A DNA stretch of 64,000 bases, taken from contig CBDFFQ010000001.1 in the NCBI GenBank assembly GCA_965246835.1, positions 1,922,001 through 1,986,000 on the forward strand, written 5' to 3'. The notes under the pieces were generated by a model. The model saw only the letters and a list, made by a program, of their open reading frames with translations. It was not told the origin of the DNA and did no database searches. A program made the position numbers and the translations under genes. This document shows, in pieces, positions 33,100-42,324 of the stretch. How positions within the stretch are numbered: position 1 is the stretch's first letter; every line of letters starts with the position of its first letter. This DNA comes from JANPPS01 sp965246835. Its GTDB lineage: Bacteria > Pseudomonadota > Alphaproteobacteria > Acetobacterales > Acetobacteraceae.

Positions 33100-34050
33100 T
33101 CAGGCCAGCACGCGCTGGGCGACCACTAGATCGATGTTGCCGCCACACAGGATCACGGCCACGCGCTTGCCCCGCATCGCCTTGCACTCCTGCATCAGCG
33201 CCGCCAGCGCGGCGGCCCCGGCGCCTTCCGCCAAATTGTGCGTGTCGGTCCACAGGGCGCGCATGGCGACCGCCACCTCTGCATCCGTCACCCGCACGAT
33301 CCGATCCGCGCCGGCCTGGATCGTCGCGAATGCCCCGGGGTCCGGCACCCGGCAGGCCATGCCGTCCGCGAAAGTGTCGGCCGTCTCGGTCGTGACGACG
33401 CGGCCCGCCTCGAAGCTCAGGGCCATCGCGGGGGCATGGGCCGAGACCACGCCGACGATGCGGGTCCGCAGCCCAAGCAGGTCACGCGTGCGGATCAGGC
33501 CGCAGATGCCGGACCCCATGCCGATGGGCACATACACCGTGTCCAGGTCCGGCACCGCCCGGAACATTTCCAGCGCATAGGTGGCCACGCCTCGCACCAA
33601 GTCGGGATGGTAAGAGGGAACGAGTTCCAGCCCGCGTTCAGCGGCGAGTTGCGCTGCCCGTTCGCGTGCCTCGTCGAAGTCCCGCCCGGCCTCGACCAGC
33701 TCCGCCCCGAAGGCGCGCATGGCGGCGTTCTTTTCGACCGAATTGCCGTGCGGCACGCAGACCGTCACGCCGATGCCAGTGCCGCGCGCGGCGTAGGGCA
33801 GGCTCTGCCCGTGGTTGCCGCGCGTGGCCGTCACCAGGCCGCGCACATCGGGCCGGGTGCGGCGCAGGCCGTCCACATAAACCAGGCCGCCGCGAACTTT
33901 GAAGGCGCCCGTGGGCGTGTGGTTCTCGTGCTTGACCCACACGTCGCACCCCGTGCGCTCCGCCAAGAGCGGCCAGGCGTATTGCGGCGTGGGCGGCATT
34001 GCCGCGCGCACCACGGACAGAGCGGCCTCAAGATCGGGCATGTCGAACAT
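33100..34050 (-). CDS. Threonine dehydratase-like PLP enzyme (fold type II)
   Basis: A 316-residue cytosolic PLP enzyme. The PLP lysine lies in HENHTPTGAFKVRGGLVY, the substrate loop in TATRGNHGQSLPYAA, the phosphate-binding glycine loop in VPIGMGSGICGL, and the C terminus has VILCGGNIDLV. No ACT regulatory domain is present, so it is of the catabolic type; relatives deaminate threonine, serine or hydroxyaspartate, and EutB of ectoine breakdown belongs here too. ATG 34050 gives the usual N terminus; a GTG at 34086 would add 12 residues. It is divergent from a MocR-type regulator, a common pairing with the target enzyme. Confidence 0.88.
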   Translation of the reverse strand: MFDMPDLEAALSVVRAAMPPTPQYAWPLLAERTGCDVWVKHENHTPTGAFKVRGGLVYVDGLRRTRPDVRGLVTATRGNHGQSLPYAARGTGIGVTVCVPHGNSVEKNAAMRAFGAELVEAGRDFDEARERAAQLAAERGLELVPSYHPDLVRGVATYALEMFRAVPDLDTVYVPIGMGSGICGLIRTRDLLGLRTRIVGVVSAHAPAMALSFEAGRVVTTETADTFADGMACRVPDPGAFATIQAGADRIVRVTDAEVAVAMRALWTDTHNLAEGAGAAALAALMQECKAMRGKRVAVILCGGNIDLVVAQRVLA

Positions 34051-34122
34051 AGGGGGCGCTTTCAAACAGAGATCGTTGACGCGCACCGTCGCCCGGCCTG
34101 AATGTATGGGTCAACGCTTACA

Positions 34123-34137
34123 TTGTCTGGCAGACAA
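34123..34137. promoter_or_regulatory. 15-bp perfect palindrome directly before the MocR start
   Basis: TTGTCTG-G-CAGACAA is a perfect inverted repeat ending 1 bp before the ATG of the MocR gene, in the 88-bp gap between two divergent genes. Position and symmetry suggest an operator for autorepression and control of the dehydratase gene. It also occupies the place of a ribosome site. Confidence 0.6.
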
Positions 34138-34138
34138 G

Positions 34139-35533
34139 ATGTGGACCCCAAGCCTCGATGGCCGCAACCCGACCCGATACCTCGCCATCGTCGAGGCGGT
34201 TGCGGACGGCATCGCCGCGGGTGCGCTGCGTCCCGGCGAACGGCTGCCCACGCACCGGGAGCTTGCATGGCAGCTCCGTGTGAACGTCAGCACGGTGACG
34301 CAAGCCTACCGGGAGGCGGCGCGGCGGCATCTGGTGTCGGGCGAAGTCGGGCGCGGCACCTACGTCCTGTCCGGCAGCCGTGAGGCCGCGCTATTCGCCC
34401 TCAAGGAGCCTGGTTCGGCTCGGGACGGCGGCGGAGTGGTGGGGATGATTGACCTGTCCACCAACGTGCCGGCGGTGGACCCAAACAACAAGGACCTGGA
34501 GGAAACGTTAGCGAGCATGGCCCGCGAGGGCGCGCTTGGCGGAGCGGCGCTGGGCTATCATCAGCCGATGCTGCTGCAACGGGCGCGCCTAGCCGGTGTT
34601 TCCTGGCTTGCACGACGCGGCCTGCACCTGCGCCCGGCCGACGTAGTGCCCTGCGCTGGCGGCCAAGCGTCGCTTGTCGCCGTCCTGCTCGCACTGTGCG
34701 CCCCTGGCGACGGCGTGCTGGTGGAGGAACTGACGTTCCCTGGCATGAAGGCCGCGGCGCGCCAGCTCCGCCTTCCGCTGCATGGGGTGGAGATGGACGA
34801 AGAGGGCGTGCTGCCGGACGCACTTGACCGCGCCGCCCGCGCAACGGGCGTCAAGGTGGTCGTGATCGTGCCCACGCTACAGAACCCGACCGGGGCCGTG
34901 ATGGGCGAAACCCGCCGGCAACACGTGGCCGAGATCGCCCGGCGGCACGGGTTATGGATGGTGGAAGACGACGTGTATGGGGCCCTGACCGACGTGCCGC
35001 CCCTCGCTGCCCTGCTGCCAGGCCGCAGCATCATGGTGACGAGCCTGTCCAAGACAGTGGCGGCCGGACTGCGCTTTGGCCTTATTGCTGGTGACTGCGC
35101 GCCGGTTCGCACGTTGGCGGCGGAGGCCCACGCGACAGCTTGGCCGTTGGCTCCACTGATGACCGAAGTCGCGTGCCGCTGGATTGAGGACGGCACAGCT
35201 GTCAGGCGCGTGGGGTGGCAGCGCGGCGAGGTCGCCATCCGGTGTCAGCAGGCGCGCAAATCGCTGGCAGGTCTCGGGTTCCGCTTTGAAGTCCCCAGCC
35301 CGCATGTGTGGATGCCGCTTGCGTCCGCCCAGGCGGACGAGGCCGCGGCCGCGTGCCGGGCCGCTGGCGTAGAGGTTGTCGCGTCCGGGTTGTTCGCCGT
35401 CACGCGCGAGGCACCTGGCGGCGTGCGCGTGAGCCTCACAGCTGGCAGGGATCAGACTGAGTTGGCTCACGCCCTCAACCGCCTGCAGGCTGTTGAAATT
35501 GTTGGTACGCCATCACTGTCCCTGAAAGATTGA
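34139..35533 (+). CDS. MocR/GabR-family regulator (GntR HTH fused to aminotransferase-like domain)
   Basis: A 464-residue PLP-dependent regulator. The N-terminal GntR helix-turn-helix is at residues ~15-75 (GALRPGERLPTHRELAWQLRVNVSTVTQAYREA). A fold-type I aminotransferase domain follows, with the PLP lysine in MVTSLSKTVAAGLRFGLI and PTLQNPTGAV for the ring stack. ATG 34139 lies immediately after a palindrome; the longer open frame upstream overlaps the divergent gene's start. It probably senses a PLP adduct of an amino compound and controls the divergent dehydratase gene. Confidence 0.9.
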   Translation: MWTPSLDGRNPTRYLAIVEAVADGIAAGALRPGERLPTHRELAWQLRVNVSTVTQAYREAARRHLVSGEVGRGTYVLSGSREAALFALKEPGSARDGGGVVGMIDLSTNVPAVDPNNKDLEETLASMAREGALGGAALGYHQPMLLQRARLAGVSWLARRGLHLRPADVVPCAGGQASLVAVLLALCAPGDGVLVEELTFPGMKAAARQLRLPLHGVEMDEEGVLPDALDRAARATGVKVVVIVPTLQNPTGAVMGETRRQHVAEIARRHGLWMVEDDVYGALTDVPPLAALLPGRSIMVTSLSKTVAAGLRFGLIAGDCAPVRTLAAEAHATAWPLAPLMTEVACRWIEDGTAVRRVGWQRGEVAIRCQQARKSLAGLGFRFEVPSPHVWMPLASAQADEAAAACRAAGVEVVASGLFAVTREAPGGVRVSLTAGRDQTELAHALNRLQAVEIVGTPSLSLKD

Positions 35534-35774
35534 CGCGTTGGTCGAAGCGGGAACTGGCCGAAAGCGGCCTTGCAGGTTTCCACCGAGGCTCGCAAGAAGC
35601 TGGTCGGGAAGGTGGGCCATGCGGCGCAAGCGGGCCACCACCTCATTCGTCAGGGGGCTACAAAGCAAATCCGCCAAATTTTCCTTTGGGACAAAACCCG
35701 CGGCACCAGCGCCCAGTCGGCATATGCATCCTTCGCCGCCCGCATGGTCGTGTCCCCGGTAGTGGTGTAGGACG

Positions 35775-35835
35775 CCACTGATCGGCTTGTCGGAGCGGTC
35801 GCCGTAGGCGGCTGCGGAGACGAGCCGATCAGTGG
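35775..35835. repeat. 13-bp inverted repeat in the IS256 leader
   Basis: CCACTGATCGGCT (35775-35787) pairs perfectly with AGCCGATCAGTGG (35823-35835), with a 35-nt spacer, between the left end and the transposase start. It could insulate the transposase from outside transcription or form a binding site. Confidence 0.6.
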
Positions 35836-35899
35836 TCATCGCGATGTTGCTGGGTAGGGTTGGGTTGCGAGACGCAACTCTGACCCGAGGACCACCACG

Positions 35900-37099
35900 A
35901 TGACCGATGACAAGATCGCCCTTCGCGCGCTTCTGGAGAAGGGCTCCGATACGACGTTCCTGCGCGAGATGATCGGCTTCGCCGCCGAACGCCTCATGGC
36001 ACTCGAAACCGACGGCCTCTGCGGCGCCGCACCGGGCGAGCGCAGCGCCGAGCGGACCAACCAGCGCAACGGCTACCGCGACCGCGACTGGCAGACCCGG
36101 GCCGGCACCGTCGAGCTGCGCATCCCGAAGCTGCGCCGGGGCAGCTACTTCCCCGGCTTCCTCGAACCCCGCCGCATGGCCGAGAAGGCGCTAACGGCCG
36201 TGATCCAGGAAGCCTACATCCAGGGGATCTCCACCCGCTCCGTCGACGACCTGGTGCGATCCATGGGCATGGACGGCATCAGCAAGAGCCAGGTTTCCCG
36301 CCTGTGCGGCGAGATCGACGAGCGCGTCAACGCCTTCCTGGCCCGGCCGATTGAGGGGGATTGGCCGTATCTCTGGCTTGACGCCACCTACGTCAAAGTC
36401 CGCCGCGACCATCACATCGTCTCGGTCGCCGTCATCGTCGCCGTCGGCGTCAACACAGATGGCAGGCGCGAGGTGCTGGGCATGACCACGGGCCACAGCG
36501 AGGCCGAGCCGTTCTGGGTCGAGTTCCTGCGATCGCTGGCCAGGCGCGGCCTGCGCGGCGCCAAGCTGGTCGTCTCGGACGCCCATCCCGGGCTCAAGGC
36601 CGCCATCATCAAGGTGCTCGGCGCGACCTGGCAGCGGTGCCGGGTGCATTTCATGCGCAACGCACTGGCCTACGCGGGCAAGACGCAGCGCCGCATCGTC
36701 TCGGCCTGGGTCGGCACGGCGTTCGCCCAAGACGACGCGGCTGCCGCACGCAAGCAATGGCGCGAGGTCGCCGACCAGGCCCGGCCCCGCGTGCCAAAGC
36801 TCGCCGCCCTCATGGATGACGCCGAGGCCGACGTGCTCGCCTACATGGGTTTTCCCGTCCAGCATCGGGCCAAGCTGCACAGCACAAACCCACTCGAGCG
36901 CCTCAACGGCGAGATTAAGCGCCGCAGCGAGGTCGTCGGCATCTTCCCCAACGAGGCCGCCGTCACCCGTCTGATCGGCGCGCTGCTGCTGGAACAGCAC
37001 GACGAATGGGCCGTTCAGCGCGCCCGATACATGAGCCTGGAAACCATCGCCCCACTCAGCGATGATATCGCCGTCAGCCTGCCGTCCTTGGCAGCCTGA
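35900..37099 (+). CDS. IS256-family transposase
   Basis: A 399-residue Mutator-type DDE transposase. TRNQRNGYR-like N-terminal motif appears as RTNQRNGYRDRDWQTRAGTVEL, followed by LRRGSYFPGFLEPRR. Catalytic positions: YLWLDATYVKVR (D), LVVSDAHPGLKAA (D) and STNPLERLNGEIKRR (E). Length and motifs are complete, so it may be active. GACCACC-type leader with weak ribosome site. Confidence 0.93.
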   Translation: MTDDKIALRALLEKGSDTTFLREMIGFAAERLMALETDGLCGAAPGERSAERTNQRNGYRDRDWQTRAGTVELRIPKLRRGSYFPGFLEPRRMAEKALTAVIQEAYIQGISTRSVDDLVRSMGMDGISKSQVSRLCGEIDERVNAFLARPIEGDWPYLWLDATYVKVRRDHHIVSVAVIVAVGVNTDGRREVLGMTTGHSEAEPFWVEFLRSLARRGLRGAKLVVSDAHPGLKAAIIKVLGATWQRCRVHFMRNALAYAGKTQRRIVSAWVGTAFAQDDAAAARKQWREVADQARPRVPKLAALMDDAEADVLAYMGFPVQHRAKLHSTNPLERLNGEIKRRSEVVGIFPNEAAVTRLIGALLLEQHDEWAVQRARYMSLETIAPLSDDIAVSLPSLAA

Positions 37100-37354
37100 T
37101 CGAGCAGCCAGCCCTGCTCAGCAACGCCGTTGCTACACCACGACTCGGGACACGATCGCCCGCATCGTCGAACCGGTCTCCACGGAGCCCGCAATGTAGC
37201 CATGGATCATACGTGGCAGGAATCGCTTCGCCAGCGGCTCGAAATCGTCCAAGGCCAACGCGCGACGCACCCTCCTGGGCACGGCGGGCTTCGACGGCTG
37301 TTCCCGCGTTTCGAGCCTGGTTGTTTGCATAGGGTGTCCCTTATTGGCCCGGCC

Positions 37355-38245
37355 CTATCCTTTGGTCGCGCCGGCGGTCAGGCCGGACACCATGAAGCGC
37401 ATCAGCGTGCCGGCGAGCAGCAGCATCGGCGCGGTCACGACAAACGCCGCAGCCGCCAGCGGCCCCCAGGATAACTGCTCGAAGCTCATCACCCCGAAGA
37501 TCGCAACCGGGAGCGTGCGCCATTCGGACGAGGACAGGATCACGCTGAAGATGAAGTTGTTCCAGCTGAACATGGCCGCGATCACGACGGCGATGACGAT
37601 GCCGGGCCGCACGAGCGGGATGACGATGCGCCACAGCAATTGGAACAGGTTGGCGCCGTCCAAAGCCGCGGCCTCCTCGATCTCGCGCGGAACCGCCTGG
37701 AAGTGGGAGATCATCGTCCAGGTAATGAGCGGCACGGTGATGAGCAGGTGCGCCAGCACCACCGGCCACACCGTTCCGGCAAGGCCCGTGTATTTCGAGA
37801 TGAAGAACAGAGGGATCAGGTAGGACAGCGCGGGCGTCATCCGCGCCAGTAGCACCATCGCGCCCAGCCGATGCAGGCGCAACCGCGCGATGGCGTAGGC
37901 CGCCGGCAACCCCAGCAGCAGCCCGATGCCCGTCGCCAGCCCCGTCACCAGCAAGGAGTTGGCGAGGTAGCGGAGCATGTCGTTCTTTTCGAAAACGTCC
38001 ACATAGTTCTGCAGCGTCGGCGCACTGGGCAGGAAGGTGGGCGGGTAGTCGATGTTGTCGATCTCGGTCTTGAACGACAGTGACAGCATCCAGAACACAA
38101 AGAAGCAAGCTGGTGCGGCCAGCACGCCCGCCAGCAGCAGCCGCAGCAGCCGCACCTGTCCCTGCGTGCCGCCGAACAACCGCCGCATACCGCTTCGCCG
38201 GCCTGAAACGATTGCCACGCGCAGGCCCGCTGCGGTCGCGCTCAT
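37355..38245 (-). CDS. Carbohydrate-type ABC transporter permease (MalG family)
   Basis: A 296-residue CUT1-type permease with six helices; the EAA motif is EIEEAAALDGANLFQLLWRIVIPLVRPGI. ATG 38245 (MSATAAGL) overlaps the stop of the first permease by 4 nt (ATGA). No ATP-binding subunit is in the window near it, so it would need one from elsewhere. Followed by the FMN-dehydrogenase remnant. Confidence 0.9.
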   Translation of the reverse strand: MSATAAGLRVAIVSGRRSGMRRLFGGTQGQVRLLRLLLAGVLAAPACFFVFWMLSLSFKTEIDNIDYPPTFLPSAPTLQNYVDVFEKNDMLRYLANSLLVTGLATGIGLLLGLPAAYAIARLRLHRLGAMVLLARMTPALSYLIPLFFISKYTGLAGTVWPVVLAHLLITVPLITWTMISHFQAVPREIEEAAALDGANLFQLLWRIVIPLVRPGIVIAVVIAAMFSWNNFIFSVILSSSEWRTLPVAIFGVMSFEQLSWGPLAAAAFVVTAPMLLLAGTLMRFMVSGLTAGATKG

Positions 38246-39111
38246 GCCGCCACCGCCCCGTGCCGCGCCTTGACCCATACCAGCAGGAGCGCAAGCAGAA
38301 ACACCAGGCCCAGGAAGAACACCGAGATGGCTGAAGCGTAGCCCACATTGTTGAAGGCAAAGGCGTTTGTGTACAAGTAGAGGTTCAGGGTCTCCGACGC
38401 CGTGCCCGGCCCACCGGAAGTCATGACGAAGATCAGGTCCAGCGATTTCACGGCGTCAATCGTCCTCAAAATGCCGGCCACCAGCAGGTAAGGCACCAGC
38501 AGGGGCAGCGTGATGGCGAAGAAGGCCTGCACGGGCGTCGCCCCGTCTATCTTTGCAGCCTCGAACAACTCTTCCGGGATCGTGGTGATGCCGCCGAGGA
38601 GAATGAGCGCGACCAGCGGCGTCCACTGCCAGGTTTCGATGGCAACCAGCGTGCCGATGACGGTGCGCTGCGAGTAGATCCACTCGGACGGTGGCAGGCC
38701 GATGAGTGAAAGAAGGTAGTTCAGCACGCCGGATTGCGGATGCAGCATCATCACCCACACGAGCGCCACCGAAACGGGCGTGGCCAGCATCGGAAACGAG
38801 AACGCAAGCCGCAACGCCTGTCGCCCCGGGAAGTCCCGTGCGAACACCAGCGCCGCCCCCAAGCCCAGAAGCAGCGGTCCCCCCACTGCGCCAGCGCTGT
38901 AGACCAGCGTGCGCCAGGTCGCCTGCCCGAACCGCGCGTCCCCTAGCAGCGCCGTGTAATTCTGGAGGCCCACGAAGCCCGGCACGCCGCTGAACCGCCA
39001 CTCGAAGAAAGACAACGCCAGCGTGAACAGCCAAGGCACGAACAGGATCACTCCCACCGTGCCCAGCGCCGGCACTGCCAGCCAGCGCACCGCATTCTCC
39101 TGCTGTCGCAT
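38242..39111 (-). CDS. Carbohydrate-type ABC transporter permease (MalF family)
   Basis: A 289-residue six-helix permease with EAA motif ELFEAAKIDGATPVQAFFAITLPLLVPYL. N terminus QQENAVRWLAVPALGTVGVILFVPWLF is the usual first helix. It forms a pair with the next permease. The matching binding-protein gene lies upstream but in the opposite orientation and truncated, so the operon has been rearranged. Confidence 0.9.
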   Translation of the reverse strand: MRQQENAVRWLAVPALGTVGVILFVPWLFTLALSFFEWRFSGVPGFVGLQNYTALLGDARFGQATWRTLVYSAGAVGGPLLLGLGAALVFARDFPGRQALRLAFSFPMLATPVSVALVWVMMLHPQSGVLNYLLSLIGLPPSEWIYSQRTVIGTLVAIETWQWTPLVALILLGGITTIPEELFEAAKIDGATPVQAFFAITLPLLVPYLLVAGILRTIDAVKSLDLIFVMTSGGPGTASETLNLYLYTNAFAFNNVGYASAISVFFLGLVFLLALLLVWVKARHGAVAA

Positions 39112-39711
39112 CAGGCGCGCCCGCTCGCGTCCAGCATCGGACGATTTCGGTCAGCAGCTCGTTTGAGCTCCGCCCGTGGGTCGTGCGAAGGCTGGGCACG
39201 CGGCGTATTTCGCCGTTTCATGGGCGCGCGATCAGATGCGGTCATTGCTTCTTCTTCCTTGATCGACGTGGGCTGCATGGTTGTGCTGCAAGGCTGGTCG
39301 AGACGTGACCGGGTCAGGCGCGAACCGGCGACAAGCGGGGCGGCTCGGGCGGCGGCATCCCGCCACGGCGGCCCGAAGCCTCCCAGCCGGTGCTCGGTTG
39401 AACTCCCGCTGCAACACAGATCTTTCGGCAGAGTGGCCGGGTCGTGACACAGCCTGGACCCAGACCTCTCGGCCCCTGGCGCTCAGGCCCGTAAGAGGCA
39501 GCGCCTCGGAGTATGCAGCAAGCAGCTCTCCATTGGCTCGGCACGGCTCGGCAGAGGACACGCTGAAACCGGCCATCGAACACACCCTCCTACCATCAAA
39601 TTCTATTCTGGTTGGCAATTCCATATTGAGTGTGGCGGCTTCTTGCAAGCGGTCTCGACATTCGATGAAAGAATCGTCTGACCGGCGGAATGCAGACCGA
39701 ACCTGCACTCG
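39112..39711. other. 600-bp region without a confident gene, between the permeases and the inverted binding-protein gene
   Basis: No frame here looks coding. A minus-strand promoter-like pair TTGCAA-17 bp-TATGGA (39648 down to 39620) is followed by AGGAGG and an ATG near 39580; the ~115-codon frame after it has unnatural composition. The 5' end of the binding-protein gene is cut at about 39680, so a rearrangement junction probably lies in 39600-39700. Confidence 0.4.
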
Positions 39712-40869
39712 TTGCTGCGCTCTCAGATAGCGAGGCTCACAGGCATCCAGGTTGCCTTCGAGGCCATTCCAGAGCAGCAACAGCGGCAGAAGATGCTGGT
39801 GGAATTCGCGTCCGGCTCGCCATCGTTCGATGTCACGAACATCAACCTTGGCGTCCAGAAGAGACTCAGTGGCAAGGCCGGATGGTTTACCGATCTCAGG
39901 CCGATGGTAGCACAGATGGAGAAGGCTAACCCCGGCGTTGATTTCGGCGACTTTCTCAAGCAATCCTTCGAATACTCAAGCCAGCGCGATGGGCGCCTGG
40001 ACACGATGCCGCTGAACCTGGACTACTGGATTCTCTACTACAACAAGGACCTCCTTCGTAAGGCCGGGCTGCCCTATCCGCAAACCCTCGATGACCTGGT
40101 GAAGGCTGCCCAGAAAACGACCGACAAGAGCGCCAACACGTTCGGGTGGGTGTCTCGCGGCCTCCGGAATGCCAACACGCCGGTCTGGACGACGCTCATG
40201 CTCGGTATGAACCAGCAGACCCTCTCCCAGAATGGAGAGTTGCTGACGGCGACGGACGAGGCGGTGTGGGCGGCCGAACTCTACAAGAAGCTGAACCAGG
40301 ACTGCGCGCCGCCGGGCGTGTCAGGGTTCAATTGGAGTGAATGCCAGACGACCTTCGCGCAAGGACGTGCGGCCTTCTGGCTCGACGGCGTCGGCTTCGC
40401 AGCGCCCCTTGAGGACGAGAAGCGCTCCCGCGTGGTGGGCAGGGTGGGTTACGGCCTGATGCCCGCCGGCCCCAAGGGTCACGGCGCCGGCCTATGGCAG
40501 GACGCCGTCGGCATCTCCGCCGGAAGCAAGAACAAGGAGGCGGCCTTCCTCTTCCTCGTTTGGCTCACCAACAAAGCCAACCAATCGCGCATGCTGCAAA
40601 ACGGTGCGGGGATACCCGTCAGGAAGTCACCATTGTTGGATCCTGAAATCCGCCGTGGATCCAGGTTCGGAGACGAGTATTTCGACACAGTGGTCGCTTC
40701 CGGCTCCATCGGCAAAACAGTATTGCCGGACATCATACCGGTTACCCAGTTCCGGGACGTCTTTGGCGTTGCGCTCACCAACATGATCGGGGGCGCGGAC
40801 CCACGCAAGGAGCTTGAGGAGGCGACGAAGCAGTTCCAGCCGGTTCTCGAGCAGAGCGAAAAATCGTGA
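39712..40869 (+). pseudogene. 5'-truncated sugar-type ABC solute-binding protein
   Basis: About 385 residues of an extracellular solute-binding protein of the sugar (family 1) type: TGIQVAFEAIPEQQQRQKMLVEFASGSPSFDVTN, MPLNLDYWILYYNKDLLRKAGLPYP, FAQGRAAFWLDGVGF, LFLVWLTNKANQSRMLQNGAG. The signal peptide and first ~40 residues are missing: an in-frame TGA lies at 39679-39681, and only a TTG at 39712 could serve as start. Without a signal peptide it cannot reach the periplasm. It faces away from the two permeases it presumably once served. Confidence 0.75.
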
Positions 40870-40920
40870 GAAACTGAGCCTACATCACAACCGGGCGCCG
40901 ATCGCCGTGCCGGATGGCCC

Positions 40921-41065
40921 GAACCGGCGGTGGTCACGCGGCGCGGGCTGCCGCCGACCGTCATGAGCGACAACGGGTCGGAGTTGACGGGCACGGCGAT
41001 CCTGCGGTGGTCGCAGGCGTGAGACGTAGGCTGACACGACGTCGCCCCGGGCAAGCCGCAGCAAA
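40921..41065 (+). pseudogene. IS3-family transposase (integrase core) fragment
   Basis: A short readable piece VVTRRGLPPTVMSDNGSELTG...AILRWSQA ends at TGA 41020-41022 and carries the second catalytic Asp region (SDNGSEL). A second piece in a shifted frame, HDVAPGKPQQT, matches the following IS3-OrfB motif (IAPGKPxQN). Everything else of the element is gone. Confidence 0.75.
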
Positions 41066-41127
41066 CGCCACGCCATGTGGACACCGATGGTCGCGCCCTC
41101 GAGTGGCAGGCCCATTGCAGGACGAGC

Positions 41128-42318
41128 CTAAGGACCCGAGACTTTCGCTCCGTCGCGCATGGCTTGAAAAGCCTCACTCACCCAGTCGGCGATGTAGTCG
41201 GCGCCAAAGGACATGTTGTCGAGGCTGACGTGTTCGACGCCGCCCTCACGGGGAGTGAATAGCTTGAGGGTTCGATGGGGGCTGTTGACGAGGCCTTCGT
41301 AGGTACGGCGCGCGGTGGCGACGGGGATTTGGCGATCGTTCTCGCCGTGGGTAACGAGGAACGGAGCGTGGATGCGGTCAAGGATGCCCTCAAGCGTAAG
41401 GGCGGCGGCTGTGCGCATGAATGTGTCCATGCTGGGGGCGCCGAAGACCCAGCGAACGTGGTCCCAGTAGTAGGGCACGGGGCGATCGCCCTCGCGGGCC
41501 AGGCGCTTGTGCTGGACCTCGCCCCAGTCGTGGTTGGCGCCCCAGACGGCGCCGAGGGCGAAGCGGGGCTCGAAAGCCATGGCGCGCGGGGCGTAGTAGC
41601 CGCCGAGCGACACGCCGACGATGCCGATGCGACCGGGGTCGACGTCCGGGCGGGCGGCGAGGTGCTCGAGCAGGGGGGTGGCCCAACGCTCGGAATGGGG
41701 GGTGGCGGGGAGGTTGTGGTGGCGGAGGGCCTCGCCGGTGCCGGGCTGGTCGACGATGAAGGAGGCGACGCCGCGGCAGGCCATGGCTTGGGCGAGGCCG
41801 GCGAAGTAGAGCAGCTCCTTGGTGCTGTCCAAGCCGTTGACGTGGAGCATGCAGGGCGCGGGGCCAGATACCCCTTGTGCAGGGATGAACAGGCCGGCGA
41901 TCTCCGCATCGCCGTAGGGGACGACGATTCGTGTACCGGGGCGCGTACCGGGGCGGGCAGCCTCCGCCGTACCTTGGGCGAAGGCGCGGAGGGCGCTGCT
42001 GTAGGCGCGGTGGCGGGCGGGGTCGGCGTGGCGGTGCATGCGTTCTGCGACCAGGTAGTAGAGGGCGGCGCGGAGGCGCTTGGTGCCGGCGCTGAGGGGA
42101 CGGTGGGCGGCGAGGTCCTCGTCGGCGAGGGCGACCAGCTTGTCGGCCATCGCGCACCAGGCGGTGAAGAAGGCGGCGGTGCCGGCGTCGTCACCCTGGC
42201 GCGAGACGTCGATCAGGGGACGGCAGATCTCGTCGACTTCGCCGATGCGGGCGCCGCTTTCCATCGCAATGGCGACAGAGAGGCTCCAGACGTAGTTGGT
42301 GGGGAAGTATTGGAACAT
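41128..42318 (-). CDS. Alpha/beta-hydrolase, probable C-C bond hydrolase of an aromatic pathway
   Basis: A 396-residue protein: an N-terminal helical part (~140 residues) followed by an alpha/beta-hydrolase domain. Nucleophile elbow GIVGVSLGGYYAPRA, acid candidate in THGENDRQIPV and His in GGVEHVSLD make a complete triad. The architecture resembles 2,6-dihydroxypseudooxynicotine hydrolase and FrsA-like enzymes, which split C-C bonds of acyl-phenols. As last gene of a run that also has an extradiol dioxygenase and cupin, it likely hydrolyses a ring-cleavage product or side chain. It ends near the IS3 fragment. Confidence 0.85.
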   Translation of the reverse strand: MFQYFPTNYVWSLSVAIAMESGARIGEVDEICRPLIDVSRQGDDAGTAAFFTAWCAMADKLVALADEDLAAHRPLSAGTKRLRAALYYLVAERMHRHADPARHRAYSSALRAFAQGTAEAARPGTRPGTRIVVPYGDAEIAGLFIPAQGVSGPAPCMLHVNGLDSTKELLYFAGLAQAMACRGVASFIVDQPGTGEALRHHNLPATPHSERWATPLLEHLAARPDVDPGRIGIVGVSLGGYYAPRAMAFEPRFALGAVWGANHDWGEVQHKRLAREGDRPVPYYWDHVRWVFGAPSMDTFMRTAAALTLEGILDRIHAPFLVTHGENDRQIPVATARRTYEGLVNSPHRTLKLFTPREGGVEHVSLDNMSFGADYIADWVSEAFQAMRDGAKVSGP

Positions 42319-42324
42319 CGGGCT

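Larger units (their letters stand above)
35746..37156 (+). mobile_element. IS256-family insertion sequence (complete)
   Basis: A ~1411-bp element with imperfect ~22-bp terminal repeats (CGTGTCCC...GTGGTGTAG at both ends) and a 9-bp target duplication CGCCCGCAT at 35737-35745 and 37157-37165. The transposase gene is intact. It is inserted in the N-terminal part of an FMN-dependent dehydrogenase gene. Confidence 0.9.
35690..37330 (-). pseudogene. FMN-dependent hydroxyacid dehydrogenase (lactate-oxidase family) remnant, split by IS256
   Basis: From 37330 the frame encodes the family N terminus: RRALALDDFEPLAKRFLPRMIHGYIAGSVETGSTMRA. The gene is then interrupted by IS256 and resumes at about 35745 with MRAAKDAYADWALVPRVLSQ, in the same frame once the 9-bp duplication is removed. 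Coding sense ends near 35690, so the catalytic barrel (FMN and His/Arg residues) was lost separately. It lies 25 bp downstream of two sugar-type permeases on the same strand and was probably part of that operon. Confidence 0.8.

Noticed and set aside
35534..35736. Possible gene or second IS relic between the MocR gene and IS256
   Set aside because: Apart from the ~15 codons of the dehydrogenase remnant next to the IS, no frame on either strand resembles a known protein.
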